Assembly (NCBI GenBank): GCA_014898415.1
Contig: RCTD01000025.1
Span: 496,001-560,000 of the forward strand
Direction of reading: 5' to 3'
Origin: Stromatinia cepivora
Taxonomy: Eukaryota; Ascomycota; Leotiomycetes; Helotiales; Sclerotiniaceae
Length of the DNA stretch: 64,000 bases
Shown here: positions 28,056 to 41,365 of the stretch, in pieces
Layout of the letters: every line of letters begins with the position of its first letter
Position numbering within the stretch: position 1 is the first letter of the stretch
Position numbers and translations under genes: made by a program
Notes under the pieces: model-generated
The model's input: the letters and a program-made list of their open reading frames with translations, nothing else
Databases searched by the model: none
What the model was told of the DNA's origin: nothing

Positions 28056-29094
28056 AATAATAAGGATGAAAAAGAAAGAGTAATAAAGAAGAAAAGGAAA
28101 AAGAAGCAAATAATATATTCAAAGAAAAGAGAAAGGAAAGATAATCTTTTAATTTTTATAATATTGATAGTATCAATAACTTCGATTGTTTCAATTATTC
28201 CTTATTCATTGATTATTATAAATAATCTTAAGACTTTTTTATTTGAATTTTAAATTATTAAATTTAAAAAGAAGTTTATTCTTCTTCAAAGATAAGAAAA
28301 TGAAAAGCAAAAAAGTGATTGACCTTGATTATTCTTTATTTCCCGATAGATATAAAGTATACGAATTGAAATATATCGTAGAAAAATATAATGATCTGGA
28401 ATACCAAATAGGATTCATTTTATTTACACCAAAAGAAAGAATTACAAACTCCAGATTATCATTATTTAAGCTTTATAATCCAGATTATCGTTATTCAAAT
28501 TTTATAATCCTATTATTCATATTTTATAGATTGAAAAGGAATCGGAAATATTCGAACTTTTGTTTTGTAAGGTTCTTAATGAATCTATTAATAATCATAT
28601 CAATGATTAATAGATAGATTATATAAAAGTTCTTTTTTGAATATTTTTAATATAATCATATATTTTGGATATCGATATAATATAATTTTATAATTATCTA
28701 TTTATTCTTATTAATCACCAATCTGATTGTTTATTGATTATCGCAGAAAATCGTTATAAATTTTTTTATTATTAAATTAATTTTTTTTTAAAAAATATAG
28801 GGTTGTTATAATTTCTTTTAATATATATTTGATTTCGAAAAGCTTTATTTCAATAATCGAGGTAATTATAATATCTTATTTAAATATTTTTTATACAATT
28901 AAATTATCGAAAAGGAATATAATATATCCTTAAAATGATTAATAAATATCTAGATTATTTACAAAAGAAATATCTGAAAAGACAAGAAATTGTAATATTT
29001 GATTACTATTATATTGGATTACAAGATATTTTATATTCTATAAATATTATAAATAATGATTGATAGTTTTTATATAATCATTTAATAAATTGAT

Positions 29095-29376
29095 TGTGAC
29101 GCACAAGAGCCGTAGTAGAGCTGAATAAACAGGGTCAATTATGTTCCTTAGAATCTACAACTGAAGAACTATGGCTCGTAAAGAGCGACTAGATATATAT
29201 ATACAAATACCCATTCGTGGATTGCAGAACTATACGCATGCGTTATTAGGGTCACCATTTTACCATATTAAATCGTATGATTCGTAACACATACACACGG
29301 ATGATCAGCTCATAAATTGACATGGGAGATAAGGGGTATCACGTGGTTAGCCTCCTGTGGTTCACGATTCGTGACA
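29095..29376 (-). repeat. solo LTR of the Gypsy family (282 bp)
   Basis: Same 282-bp sequence as the LTRs of the Gypsy at 12668-19702, flanked by an exact TTGAT duplication (29090-29094, 29377-29381) inside the RT/RNase H part of Copia-X copy 2. Keeps GC-rich words (GAGCCGTAGTAGAGC) that the full-length element has partly lost, so it is the least mutated copy here. A solo LTR forms by recombination between the two LTRs of one insertion. Confidence 0.92.
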
Positions 29377-30490
29377 TTGATCAAATAATAATTCAATTAC
29401 AAAACAATGAATAATATATCCGCTCTTATAATGATTATAATATATAATATTGATTCTACTTTCTTTTGATATATTTTTATAATTTATATAGAAATTTGAT
29501 CCTGATTTTTCCGAAATATTATTATCAGAAATAGTATACTTGTTATCCTATTTGTTGCCTTGAATTTCTTAACAATCTTTTAATATATATATTATAAATT
29601 AATTATAGCTTTTTCTTAAATCGATTACAAAATATATATATATTTAAAAACTATTTAATATTTCCTAGATCTTATAGTTTATATATAGTTTTAATTTCTT
29701 CGATAACTTTATAACAATTGATTCGTTTTTCTTATAATAAATAATTTGAATATTATTTATAAAAAAAGAATTATAATAATATATTTTAGATTAATATAGA
29801 AATATAAGTCCTTTTTGTATTATATCAATCCTAATTTCTCGAATATCCAAATAAAATCCCTAAATTATATAATTAAAGAATCTTATAGATTATACAAAAC
29901 TTGATCGATTATAATATTTTTGTTTAGGACTTTGTATTTATCAAATAGATAATATATAATTGGAATATTGAAAGAATTATATAGAATATTAACAAAAGTG
30001 TTAATTATATTATATTACTTTATTTCGAGATTATATTTAATGATAATTACTATTACAATTTGGAATGATCGATTTGTTAATATAACAATATAAATAATCT
30101 CAATAATACTTTTAATTTGAAGATTTTTTTGTATTATTAAATATAAATAATAATAAATAATTAAATCTTGATTATTATATTTATATATAAATATTTATTA
30201 AAAAAGGATCGATTTTGTAGATTCCAATTTAGAATCGATTTTATATTAAATTTTCTTAATCTTAAGATTGTAATTTTATTTGAATTAATATTCTATTTGA
30301 TAATCTTTTAATTGATAATAAAAACAAAATAATTTTGAAATTATAAATATATAAATTCAAGAAAATAATATTATTTATAATCCTTTGATTATAAATCAAA
30401 TAAAAAACAATAATGGTTTTATTTCAATTTCAATAATAATTATATTATAAATTATTATAAATTAAAAACATTTCTTTATATTATCTATTC

Positions 30491-30656
30491 TGTTGGAAAT
30501 GAGGCCATCATAGGATTAGAATTGAGGTCACGTGATCACAATGGTGCACAGACCATAATTGGGGATAACCTCAAATCTACTCCTATTAGAATTATAGATC
30601 CTTAGTTCAATTTATATAGTCAATAATACTATTACTTTTTGTATTAAAATTTAATA
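30491..30656 (+). repeat. Copia-B 5' LTR (166 bp)
   Basis: Same length and ends as both Copia-A LTRs; inserted after TATTC in Copia-X copy 2. No right-hand partner is found. Confidence 0.9.
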
Positions 30657-32718
30657 GGTTATAAGATCCGGTTGTATAGTAATGATTAGAAAACAAAACA
30701 AATCGAGAAAGGATTAGTATAGCTAGTAGGGATGAAATAAAGTGAAAATTAGAGTTTTCATATAATGTTATCGAAGTAGAGTTGAAATATGACAATACAG
30801 CTTATAATTTATAATATCATAGGCCAGAACGGAGAACAGTCTGTACAATACCGATACAGAATTATAGTAGAGGCGAAGAGCAAATTCGTATAGCTACAAA
30901 AAAATATATTATAATACAATTTTACGAATTTTTTTATTGTTTTATTTTTACATTTCTTTATTATCCTGAACCTATTTGTTGTATACTTTTTAAGATTGTT
31001 TTAAAAACCTAAAGACTATTTTTGATATCCATCAAATAGCAAGAAACCTTTACAATATTGGAATCAAATAATCCTTTGAAATTCGATCAAAACAATTATG
31101 AATAATGGTTCAGATAAACGAAGATATAATTGAAAGGGAAAGGATGGTTTTATATAATTGATCAAATATTAAACGAATATATACAGATTGTAGGACTCAA
31201 TATAGTATCTGCCTATGAGATCAATGGTCATGTATATTACAATGTCGAGTTGAAATCGGAATACTTAAAGGATGAAGCGAATATATTATCATATATTTGT
31301 ATAATACTTAATGATAATGATAAAGTTTTTATCGACGAATATTCAATAATATATATACTTTGAAGATACCTTAAATCAAAATATACCAGAGTCAATATAG
31401 TTATAATCAATATATATATAACGATAATCCAGAACTTCAAATTCCAACCCGATATTCATCCCGATATAATCATTATCGAAATTTGAAACAAACTGAAAGA
31501 ATATAAAAGGAAATTAGGAGTTACAAACAAAAACTATCGATCAATATATCAAGATACTATTTTATTCTTGGTTTTAATATATAATTTTCCAATCGATTAT
31601 TAAGGAATAATGGATATATTGGATATCCAAATTAGTTTTAATATCGATGATAAAATCAAGCATTTATAGATTAAGGAACTTCGTTTTAAGGATGGATCAA
31701 AGCAAATGCAAATTGCGAAAGGATCTAGATATACTTCTTAATATTAAGAATCAGATTTCGAGATCCCAAACAATATTTGTGATCTGTATTAAAGGGAAGG
31801 TTATTATATATGAGATTATCTGTATTTAATACAAATTAGCAAACTCCTTCGCAGTTACCTTTATTATCAAAAGAGAAGAGGATTATCGAATTCGAAGAAG
31901 ATCTATTTCAATAAAAAAGATCAAATATATTCTGCTAATAATATCTTTAAATCAGATTCCGATATTGAGGATATAATAAAGGAAGATTGTAATTTGATAA
32001 AAAAGATTATTAATAAAATTTTCCTTAACAAATGGTATACTGATATAGACATTTCTTTATATATATCTGATCAATCTTTATTATTCAAATCAATAAAATC
32101 TATTACTAAATGAAGAATAAAGGTTGGTAAAGGAATGATATATTATTATTATTGAAGTTTAATAAATATAATATATAAAGATAATTCTAAAATACTACTT
32201 TCAAATGTATTATACATACCAAAGCTAAGAATAAACTTACTATTAGGAAAAAGGATTTACGAAATAGAACTACAAAGAGAATTCAATTCTTATTATATAT
32301 ATTTCAAGAAGGATAATAAGAAAGTTATCTATACTAGAATACAAGATGGAATATATATGGTTTTATATATGATCAAAGAATACAAAGATACAGTTCTTTA
32401 TTCGAATATATATCAAAATGATCAGGAAAAAGGTTTTTCTTCAGAGATAATCGATGGCATCAAAGGTATTGATAACGAATTAATATTCAAGGAGAAAAAG
32501 AGATACCTGTTATGATATCGAAGATTCAATCATTTAGATCTAGACAAGATCAAGAATCTATATAAGATATTCAATATAATTAAGCTAATAAAGATCCCAA
32601 TTGAATTAGATATTTGTGAAATATATATATTCATTAAAATAACCAATCGTATTCCGAAGCAATTGAATCTGTATAAATCAAAGAGATTCGAATTTATATA
32701 TTTCGATATTGCAGAATC

Positions 32719-34411
32719 TGTAACGAACCCAACGAGCGTTTAGAGATCAACCTTAGAATTAAAAACTATAAAGCTAAAGAAAGTGTATTACAAAGCTATA
32801 TATATGATCGGCTCGAAGCTTAATACCGTACTAGTTTGATCAAACGTGATCATATATATCTTGTAATATTACTCCCTCTTTTTGAAGAATTCGTCCCGAA
32901 TTCATTTTAAATAAATAATTTAAATACAAAAATGATCATTAATCTTCTTTTAATAAAAATACCTGATATACAAATTACATTATAGTCAACGAATATATAT
33001 CCATTGTACTATATACCTCCTCCAAACGATCTTCAAAATATCGATCATTGATCATCTCTCCTAGATCCTCATTATTATCGTTTTCGAGCTTAATAATCAA
33101 TATAATAATTGGAACAGACTTTTATCGATCTCGGATTCCTTGATATAGATCTAACGGACAAATTTGTATTCAATAAGAAATACTTTTATATTATATATAT
33201 ATTGATTTTGTTTGTACAAAAGAGTTCTTTCAGAAAAAGAAAACTCAAACATTTGTACACAGAATAGAATCAAAATACGATTAAGTTTATCCGGTTGAAT
33301 ATCAAAAAGGCTAAGGATACTAATAATATTAAGATTGTTAATATCCATTGGATCGTAATTCCGAAAGTGGAATGGATTCTGCAATATATATAGGGCTCCA
33401 GGCCCACCAGAACGGAATGATACAGGGAATCCATTCGCTGTATGAGCAGTTAGTTATTATATAACCTGAACAAAATCGGGATAAGAATAAAAAAGAGAAA
33501 GCTATTGAGAAAAACGATTTCTAAGAATAATATTGAATCTATTACGAAAAGTTAAGATTTTATTCGAATCGGGTCAATTCTGACCTTTGGCTTTGTAAAG
33601 AGTTCTTTCGAATTTTATAATATAGATATATAAAGAATCAATTCCTTATTTGAAAATGAATAATTTATCTTCAGCTTCTTGAACTTTATTTGGATTATTA
33701 TAAACATATATAAGTTGATCTAGAATCGTTATATGATCTAAAGGAATATTTTGATTTAAAAAAAAAGCTGAAATAATATTATAACTTATATATAAGATTC
33801 AAGATTAAAATAAATATAATAAAATTGAACTGTAGAATCGTCAATCGCAGTATCGTCTATTTGTAATTTCGTTTGAATCGAAGGAAACCAAGTATCGAAC
33901 TTTTGAAAACTATCACTGAACTTTTCAGGATCAAAAAAAAAGGGTTTCGAACAAAAAGGAATATAAATAATAAAAATACATTTGAAAATCAAGAAGTATA
34001 GGAACGAGATTTCATCCCGTTAATAAATCATTTCGCTACAAAGTTTTATAATTACAAGATTTATCGAATCATAATCTATAGCTTAAAAATTAAAAATAAA
34101 AAAAAAGATAATACCTTCGAATAATATCAAGAAGATTTATATATAAACAAAAAAGCAGAAACGATATATCTAAATAAAAGCAAACGAAGTATATGTATAA
34201 ACTTTATTCGTAAATATATATAAATGTTATTCTATTTCTTATTTGAAAAAGCTTTTAATAATATAACGTATCCAACAAACATTTAAAGATCAATCTTAGA
34301 ATTAAAAGCTACAAAGCTAAAAAGAGTATACTACAAAGCTATATATATGATCGACTCGAAGCTTAGTATTGTACTAGCCCGATCGGACGCGATCACGTGT
34401 ATCTCGTAACA
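32719..34411 (-). mobile_element. gag-only LTR retroelement (TR-GAG-like), copy 1, 1,693 bp
   Basis: 150-bp LTRs at 32719-32868 and 34262-34411 (start TGTAACGAACCCAACGAG, end TCTCGTAACA) and an exact GAATC duplication (32714-32718, 34412-34416) inside Copia-B integrase. The 1.39-kb interior encodes only Gag-type sequence on the minus strand: SDPEKFSDSFQKFDTWFPSI (near 33920-33860) and, further on, YDPMDINNLNIISILS (near 33355-33310). No protease, RT or integrase. It would need enzymes from an autonomous partner to move. Confidence 0.85.
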
Positions 34412-36875
34412 GAATCATTCCCAAAATCGATTTGCAGGAATCATTATTTTATATTGATTATTGATAATTATATAAAAGTAAATTAGATTATATTATTTAA
34501 ATAAAAGAACAATACAATTCAAATATTGAAAATTTAGAAAAAGGAGATGGAATTAGTTATTGAAGAAAAGATCATTGCAATTAGGATTGATAATATACTA
34601 GAACTCCTATAAACTATTCATAAATGATTATCAGGTATACAATCTGAAGTTATAATAATTGCTTTTTTATATCAAAATAAACCTGCAGAATAGAATATAA
34701 ATACAAATACAATCGATACAATTGGAATAAATGATACTTTTTATTTTGATATTTTGTATTACAAATACTAAATATTCAAAAGCTTTCTTACCCAAATATT
34801 TAAAACATTTATATTACATTTCATTTATATCTTCTTTTGAAAGAAATGGATTACAAAATAATAAAATGCTTTATTTATTTTTCTATTTATTATTAGATAT
34901 ATTATAAAAGGATTATTTATAAAAATAAATAAAAAAATATTCAAATAAATAAAAAGTAATTTGTATTCTAAGAATACAAGATTTTCAATAAAAATATATT
35001 AAGTAACTACTATACTATTTGTATGATCTCCTTTATAAAGAATATAATTATATTCTGAAAACTATAGACCAGTTTTCTCCAATCAAACCTCCGAAACGAT
35101 ATTGATATAAAAGCTAAGGATGAATACTATATCGTTCAAAACCAGATCATTATTAAGGTAACCTTTTCTCTTAATAATCCCTTTAATAATACAAACTCCA
35201 CATTCTAGAACTTAGAAGCTAGAAATGCTTACTTCTACAAAATCATTGGGATCGGATAATCGATATCGATAATCATCCAATAGAAATATATTATTTATAA
35301 TATATATAATATCACAATTATCGAATAAAATATTATTGAATAGATGATATACTTTCATTATTATAGAGTATACCCCTGATTAATTATATCGAACATCCAA
35401 AATAACAATATTGATTAAAAATCCTAAAGGATTAATAGAACTTTTTATTCATTTCCTTTTGATTCAATCAAAATAAAATTGTTTTTATAAATATAATCTT
35501 ATTCGATTTTTAATTATTTATAATTCATTTTCATTAAATATCCTTTTGAACAATAGATTGATTCTTTTAATAAATACTAACTTTATAATTTTACAATTTT
35601 AAATAATATAGTTATAATCAATTCCGTTATTTCATTTAGATTCGATTCTGTAAGGATATTCCTAAATCTTTTTGATTCCTTAATTACTTCCAAAATTAAT
35701 ATTCTTTTTATTTTTCTTAGATTTTTTATCATTTTGAAAAAAGATAAATATAGAATATATTTCTCTTTTAGTTTTTAAGGAAATAGAATTTTGGAAGATT
35801 AATTCTTTAAAAATATCTTTGAATTGTTTAAATAAAAGATTAAATAATCTGAATTGATTATTCATTTCGATCTATATGATTATAATATTTGCTCAGGTTG
35901 AGAGTATTTTGATACCAATAATTTGTAAAAAAGTATTGATAACGATTTCATTCTATATCTTAGTAATCTTGTATACAAAAACTTTGATATAAATTATAAT
36001 CCAATCCTTATATTATTTGATAAAATCGGTTCTACTGAATGAGGTTTGCATTAAAACAAATCGATATTCTTATAATACTACAAGTTTGGCAATAGTTATT
36101 ATAAATACAAACTTCCTTTTAAATATATTAATAATTATCTTAAATAAAAGAACTATAATACCCTGATTAAGAATGGATAGTTTTATAAGATATATTTGAT
36201 CAATTAATAATTCGATTCATTTATAAACGTTATAAAAGGCTTTATGATTCTATATATATTTTTGTTATTAATATCGATATTTTAATTGAAGAAAAGTAAA
36301 TTCGGAGGAGATTTTTTGAAAAGTAATTAGAAATGAAATAATGGATTTATTAAAAATAGATCCCAATATATTATCATCAGAATCTTTTATTTTTATATCT
36401 TTATTTATATCTCCCTTAAATTAAATCGCTATAAGATATTCCGAGAATTCCTTTTGATATTGAATTTATTTTTTTTAATTATATTTAATTTAAAAATCGA
36501 TAACAAAAAATAAAATAAATGATTTGATTGAAAATCAATCGATCTGAATATAGATAAATTTATTCATCAAATCGAAATTTGAAATGAATATTGTTGATAT
36601 AGAAACAAATAGATTGTTCTTTGGATTGATTGAATCTCAGATTCCTTAAACTTGATATTTATTTTTCAAATATAAATATTACTTCAACTATTGAATACAA
36701 ATTATAAAAAAAAAATTGTTTTGATCCTTTATCATATTGAATAAAGATAACTAAATTGATATAAATATTGAATTATAAATAAAATAAAAATGATATTTTT
36801 AAAAATGATCCCTTGAATATTCAATAATTATTAAATAGGAAATTATATAGATTTAAAGGTTACTGAGCTTATAAT

Positions 36876-37184
36876 TATCATGGGATAATATAATTACAAA
36901 GTATTTTCAGGGATCAAGGAATAAATGATATATATGATTAATAGAATAAGAGAATTAAATAATTTGCTCTTAATTATATAAATCAAGAATTATATATATA
37001 AAACAAATGAATGATTATCTAACCGATATACACCTTAATTAGACTAGATCTTTATTTATTAATATATCAGGATCATTTTATCAATTAATAGATTAATAAG
37101 AACTAGAAGATCCTTCATTCCGATTGGAAAGTATACGCTTTGATCCTTCGTAGGATACAGGGGATCACAGGGCTTTCCGTGACA
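36876..37184 (-). repeat. Copia-X copy 2, 5' LTR (309 bp)
   Basis: Plus-strand start TATCATGGGATAATATAATT and end GGGCTTTCCGTGACA; same length as the other two LTRs of this family. It directly abuts pogo-2 transposase sequence at 37185. Confidence 0.85.
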
Positions 37185-38050
37185 TTTAATCATTTTAATC
37201 CTGTTTCATTATTCGTTTATTTATTAAAAATAGATTTAATAATTCAATTCATAGAAAAATCGGTTTCGATATACCAATTGGAAAGATGAACTTGTTCTTG
37301 AATTATTAGAAATAAAGGTATAATTTCATCTTCTTTATTATCATATATAATTATCATAATCTATTCTCGATTGCCTAATTGTATTATCTTATTTTTGCTG
37401 TCGGAATATGAATCACGTGCATGGTAAGGATGGTAAGGATGGTAAGGATCACGTGCGCACTAGTGCTCGCACTAGTGCCTCGGCATGCACCATTATATAG
37501 ATCTTCACCCTTTATAGATTCTAGCTCTCTAGGCAAATCAAAACGTATTAACAAAGAGTTCTATACGTTCGTTGATAAGCTTCACTTCCCCGTATACAGT
37601 TATCCCGACATTTGTTATTTCGTTCAATATTAATTATAACTATTCTAAAGTATATTATACTCATCATAAAACCGGTTTCATCGAAATTATAGAAATCGCA
37701 ATCTTGAATACTATATTTCGTTTATATATTCAATACCAATCGAAACCATTCTTCAATAAACTTGAAATCTTTATAAAAAGCTTTTTAGAAATTATAAACA
37801 CAATTAAAATATATCTTTAATTTTGAATATTGTTTGATAAAGCAATAAACCTAAAGTTTTCCAATTTTCTTTGTATCTCGTAATTCAAAAATATAATTCG
37901 CTATATCTTTTACATTATTCAATTTAAATACAAATCCTTTTTTATCTATATCAATTATATACTAGATAAATATCTCCTTTTTTAATTTGATCAAATTATG
38001 ATTATTTACTCGAAATTCGATACAAAAGATAGAATTGTTCATTTTGTACT
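37185..38050 (-). pseudogene. pogo-2 transposase middle and DDE core, interrupted by a solo LTR
   Basis: Minus strand, through stops: from 38050 downward the HTH continues; near 37715-37660 it reads QDCDFYNFDETGFMM, the first catalytic Asp box (N-x-D-E-T-G-F), still intact. After the solo LTR (37399-37610) it resumes as QEQVHLSNWYIETDF and TNNETGLK (37290-37190), matching 'QGQ.H..SNWY....LP...I..S.NGWT.NE.GL.WL'. The frame is then cut by Copia-X copy 2 at 37184. Confidence 0.7.
37399..37610 (+). repeat. solo LTR of family 'Z', second copy (212 bp)
   Basis: TGTCGGAATATGAATCACGTG to TTATCCCGACA, flanked by TTTGC (37394-37398) and TTTGT (37611-37615), a 5-bp duplication with one transition. By eye it differs from 26839-27050 at about five positions, all transitions. 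It carries CACGTG words, three ATGGTAAGG copies and GCACTAGTGC inverted repeats. Inserted within pogo-2. Confidence 0.9.
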
Positions 38051-39689
38051 TGTAACGAACCCAACGAGTGTTTAAAAATCAATCTTAAAATTAAAAACTA
38101 CAAAGCTAAAGAGAGTATACTACGAAGCTATATATATAATCGACTCGAAACTTAATACTATATTAATTCGATCGAATGCGATCACATATATTTTGTAATA
38201 CTACCCCCCCCTTCTGAAAAATTCGCTTCAAATTCATTTAAAATGAATAACTTAAATATAAAATGATTATTAATCTTTTTTTAATAAAAATACCTGATAT
38301 ACAGATTATATCACAACCAACAAATACATATCCATTATACCATATACTTCCTCCAAACGATCTTCAAAATATCGGTTATTGATTATCTCTCCTAAATCCT
38401 CATTATCATCGTTTTCGGATTCAATAATCAATATAATAATCGGAATAGGTTTTTATCGATCTCAAATTCCTTAATACAGATCTAATAAACAGATTTGTAT
38501 CTAATAAAAGATATTTCTATATTATATATATTTATTTTGTTTACATAAAAGAGTTCTTTTAAAAGGGGAAAACTCAGACATTTGTATACAGAGTAGAATC
38601 AAAGTACAATCAAATTTGTCCAATTGAATATCAAAAGGACTAAAGGCATCAATGATATTAAGATTGTTAATATCCATTGGATTATAATTCCGAAAATGAA
38701 ATGGATTCTACAATATATGTAGGGCTTTAGATTCACTAAAATGGAATGATATAGAGAATCCATTTGTTATACAAATAACTAATTATTGTATAACCTGAAC
38801 AAAATCGGAATAAAAATGGGGAAGAGAAAGCTATTGAGAAAGACAATTTCTAAGAGTAATATTGAGTCTATTATAAAAGGTTGAGATTTTATTTGAATCA
38901 GGCTAATTCTGATTTTTGGCTTTGTAAAGGGTCCTTTCGAATTTTGTAATATAAATATATAAAAAATCGATTCCTTATTTGAAAATAAATAATTTATCTT
39001 CAGCTTTTTGGATTTTATTTGGATTGTTATAAATGTATATAAATTGATCCAGGATCGTTATATGATCTAAGGGAATGTTTTAATTAAAAAAAGAAAGTTA
39101 AGATAGTATTATAACTTGTATATGAAATTTGAGATTGAAATAAATATAGTAAAATTGAATTATAAAATCATTGATCGCAGCGTTGTTTATTTATAGTTTC
39201 GTTTGAATTGAAGGAAACCAGGTATCGAACTTTTGAGAATTATTATTGAATTTTTCAGGATCAGAAAGAAAGAGTTTCGGATAAAAAGGAATATAAATAG
39301 TAGAAATGTATTCAAGAATTAAAGAGTATAGGAATAAGATTTCATTCCATTGATAAATTATTTTACTATAAAGTTTTGTAATTGCAAGGTTTATCAAATC
39401 GTAATTTATAGTTTAGAAATTAAGGGTAAGAAAAAGACAATATTTTCGAATAATATCAAGAAGATTTATATGTAAGTGAAAGAGTAAAAGCGATATATTT
39501 AGATAGGAATAAACGGAGTATATATAAATATATACAGATATTATTTTATTTTTTATTTAAAAGAGCTTTTAATAATATGACGAATTCAATAAGCGTTTAG
39601 AAATTAATCTTAGAATTAAAAGTTATAGAGTTAAAAAGAGTATACTACAAAGCTATATATATGATCGGCTCGAAGCTTAGTACCGTACT

Positions 39690-41365
39690 TGTGACGAACC
39701 CAACGAGCGTTTAGAGATCAACCTTAGAATTAAAAGCTATAGAGCTAAAGAGAGTGTGCTACGAAGCTATATATATGATCGGCTCGAAGTTTAGTATTGT
39801 ATTAGCCCGATCGGATGCGATTATGTGTATCTCATAACACTACCCCCTCCTTCTAAAGAGTTTACCTCGAATTCATTTTAAACGAATGATTTAAGTACAA
39901 AATGATCATTAATCTTCTTTTGATAAAAATACCTGATGTGTAGATTGTATTATAGTTAACGAATATGTATTTATTGTATCATATACCTCCTCCAAATGAT
40001 CTTCAAAATATCGGTTATTGATTATTTCTTTTAGGTCCTTATTATTATCATTTTCGGGTTCAATAATTAGTGTAATAACCAAAACAGATTCTTATCGATC
40101 TCGGATTCCTTAATACAGATCTAACGGATAGATTTATATTTAATAAAAGATATTTTTATATTATATATATTTATTTTGTTTGTATAAAAGAGTTCTTTCA
40201 AAAAGAGAAAATTCGGGCATTTGTATACAGAGTAGAATCAAGGTACGATCGGGTTTGTCCAATTAAGTATCAAAAGGGCTAAGGGTATTAATAATATTAA
40301 GATTGTTAATGTCCATTGGATTATAGTTCCGAGAGTGGGATGGATTCTGTAATATATATAGGGCTCTAAATTCATTAAAGTGAGATGATATAGGGAATCC
40401 ATTTATTGTACGAACAGTTAATTGTTATATAATCTGAACAAAATCGGGATAGGAGTAGGGAAAAGAAAGTTGTTGAGAAAGATGATTTCTAAAAGTAGTA
40501 TTAAATCTATTATAAAAGGTTGAGATTTTATTCGAATCAAATTAATTCTGATCTTTAGCTTTGTAAAAGATCTTTTCGAATTTTGCAATATAAATATATA
40601 AAGAATTGATTCCTTATTTGAAAATAAATAATTTATTTTTAGCTTCTTGAATTTTATTCGGATTATTGTAAATGTGTATAAGTTGATCCAGGATCGTTAT
40701 ATAATCTAAAGGAATGTTTTGATCAAGAGAAGAAAGTTGAAATAGTATTATAGCTTGTATATAAGATTCAAGATTGAAATAAATATAATAAAATTGAATT
40801 GTAAAATCGCTGATCGCAATGCTGTCTACTTGTAGTTTCGTTCGAATCAAGGGAAGCCAGATATCGAACTTTTGAGAACTATTATTGAACTTTTCAGGAT
40901 CAGAAAAAGAGGGTTTCAGACGAGAAAAAGTATAAACAACAAGAATATATTCGAGAATCAAGAAACATAAGAACAAGATTTCATTCTACTGATGAATTAC
41001 TTCGCCATAAAATTCTATAATCACAAAATTTATCGAATTGTAATTTATAGTTTAGAAATTAAAGATAAAAAAAAAGATAATACCTTCGAATAATATCAAG
41101 AAGATTTATATACAAGCGAAAAAGTATAAACGATATACCTAAACAAAAACAAACAGAGTATACATAAGTATATATAGATATTATTCCATTTCTTATTTGG
41201 AAGAGCTTTTAATAATATGATAAACCCAACAAGCGTTTAGAAATCAATCTTAGAATTAAAAGCTATAGAGCTAAAGAGAATGTACTACGAAGCTATATAT
41301 ATGATCGGCTCGAAGCTTAGTACCGTACTAGCCCGATCGGACGCGATCACGTGTATCTCGTGACA
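39690..41365 (-). mobile_element. gag-only LTR retroelement, copy 3 (inner), inserted in the LTR of copy 2
   Basis: 1,676 bp; LTRs 39690-39839 and 41216-41365 (TGTGACGAACCCAACGAG ... CTCGTGACA); exact GTACT duplication (39685-39689, 41366-41370) within the right LTR of copy 2. The reversed polypurine tract CTACCCCCTCCTTC follows the left LTR. Interior codes only for Gag. The polypurine region (ACTACCCCC-CTTC, then GAAAA/AGAG and CTCG-like words) resembles that of the 7-kb Gypsy, and both LTR types begin TGTGACG and end CGTGACA. Confidence 0.92.
40100..40976 (-). pseudogene. Gag of gag-only element copy 3
   Basis: A 120-codon open frame (40976-40614) contains FSDPEKFNNSSQKFDIWLPL, RTKLQVDSIAI, QFYYIYFNLESYIQ, and PLDYITILDQLIHIYNNPNK. 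Past one stop it continues YIAKFERIFY, NKISTFYNRFNTTFRNHLSQ, YPDFVQII and finally PMDINNLNIINTLS (near 40330-40290). This is the order of a Gypsy-type capsid (Retrotrans_gag) and the P-M-D-I segment that usually precedes a zinc knuckle; no knuckle is visible and no protease follows. Only a handful of stops, so it is among the best kept frames of the AT-rich block. Confidence 0.7.

Larger units (their letters stand above)
30491..34700 (+). mobile_element. Copia-B, 3'-truncated relative of Copia-A
   Basis: Left LTR 30491-30656 (166 bp, TGTTGGAAATGAGG...TTAATA), followed by GGTTATAAGATCCGG and gag/protease/early integrase sequence parallel to Copia-A (for example gag at 31130-31800, protease around 32040-32300). 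It contains a gag-only element at 32719-34411, after which integrase sequence resumes (ATTCCCAAAATCG) and stops near 34700, inside integrase. RT, RNase H and the right LTR are missing; the junction is with Copia-X copy 2. Confidence 0.85.
26082..37184 (-). mobile_element. Copia-X copy 2, reversed, with both LTRs and several nested insertions
   Basis: 309-bp LTRs at 26082-26390 (3') and 36876-37184 (5'). The interior is the reverse of positions 1-8227: 34713-36875 matches about 1-1690 plus the upstream part missing from the window, and 26391-30490 matches about 4620-8227. Nested inside are a solo LTR (26839-27050), a solo Gypsy LTR (29095-29376) and truncated Copia-B (30491 to about 34700). 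About 1.9 kb of Copia-X (integrase/linker) is missing at the Copia-B right junction. The two outer flanks do not show a matching 5-bp duplication. RT active site also reads as Asn-Asn (FINN). Confidence 0.82.

Noticed and set aside
28243..28617. 124-codon plus-strand frame in Copia-X copy 2
   Set aside because: Its last part is the antisense of the RNase H end, which alone can explain conservation with copy 1; kept separate from the stronger antisense frame at 26760-28055.
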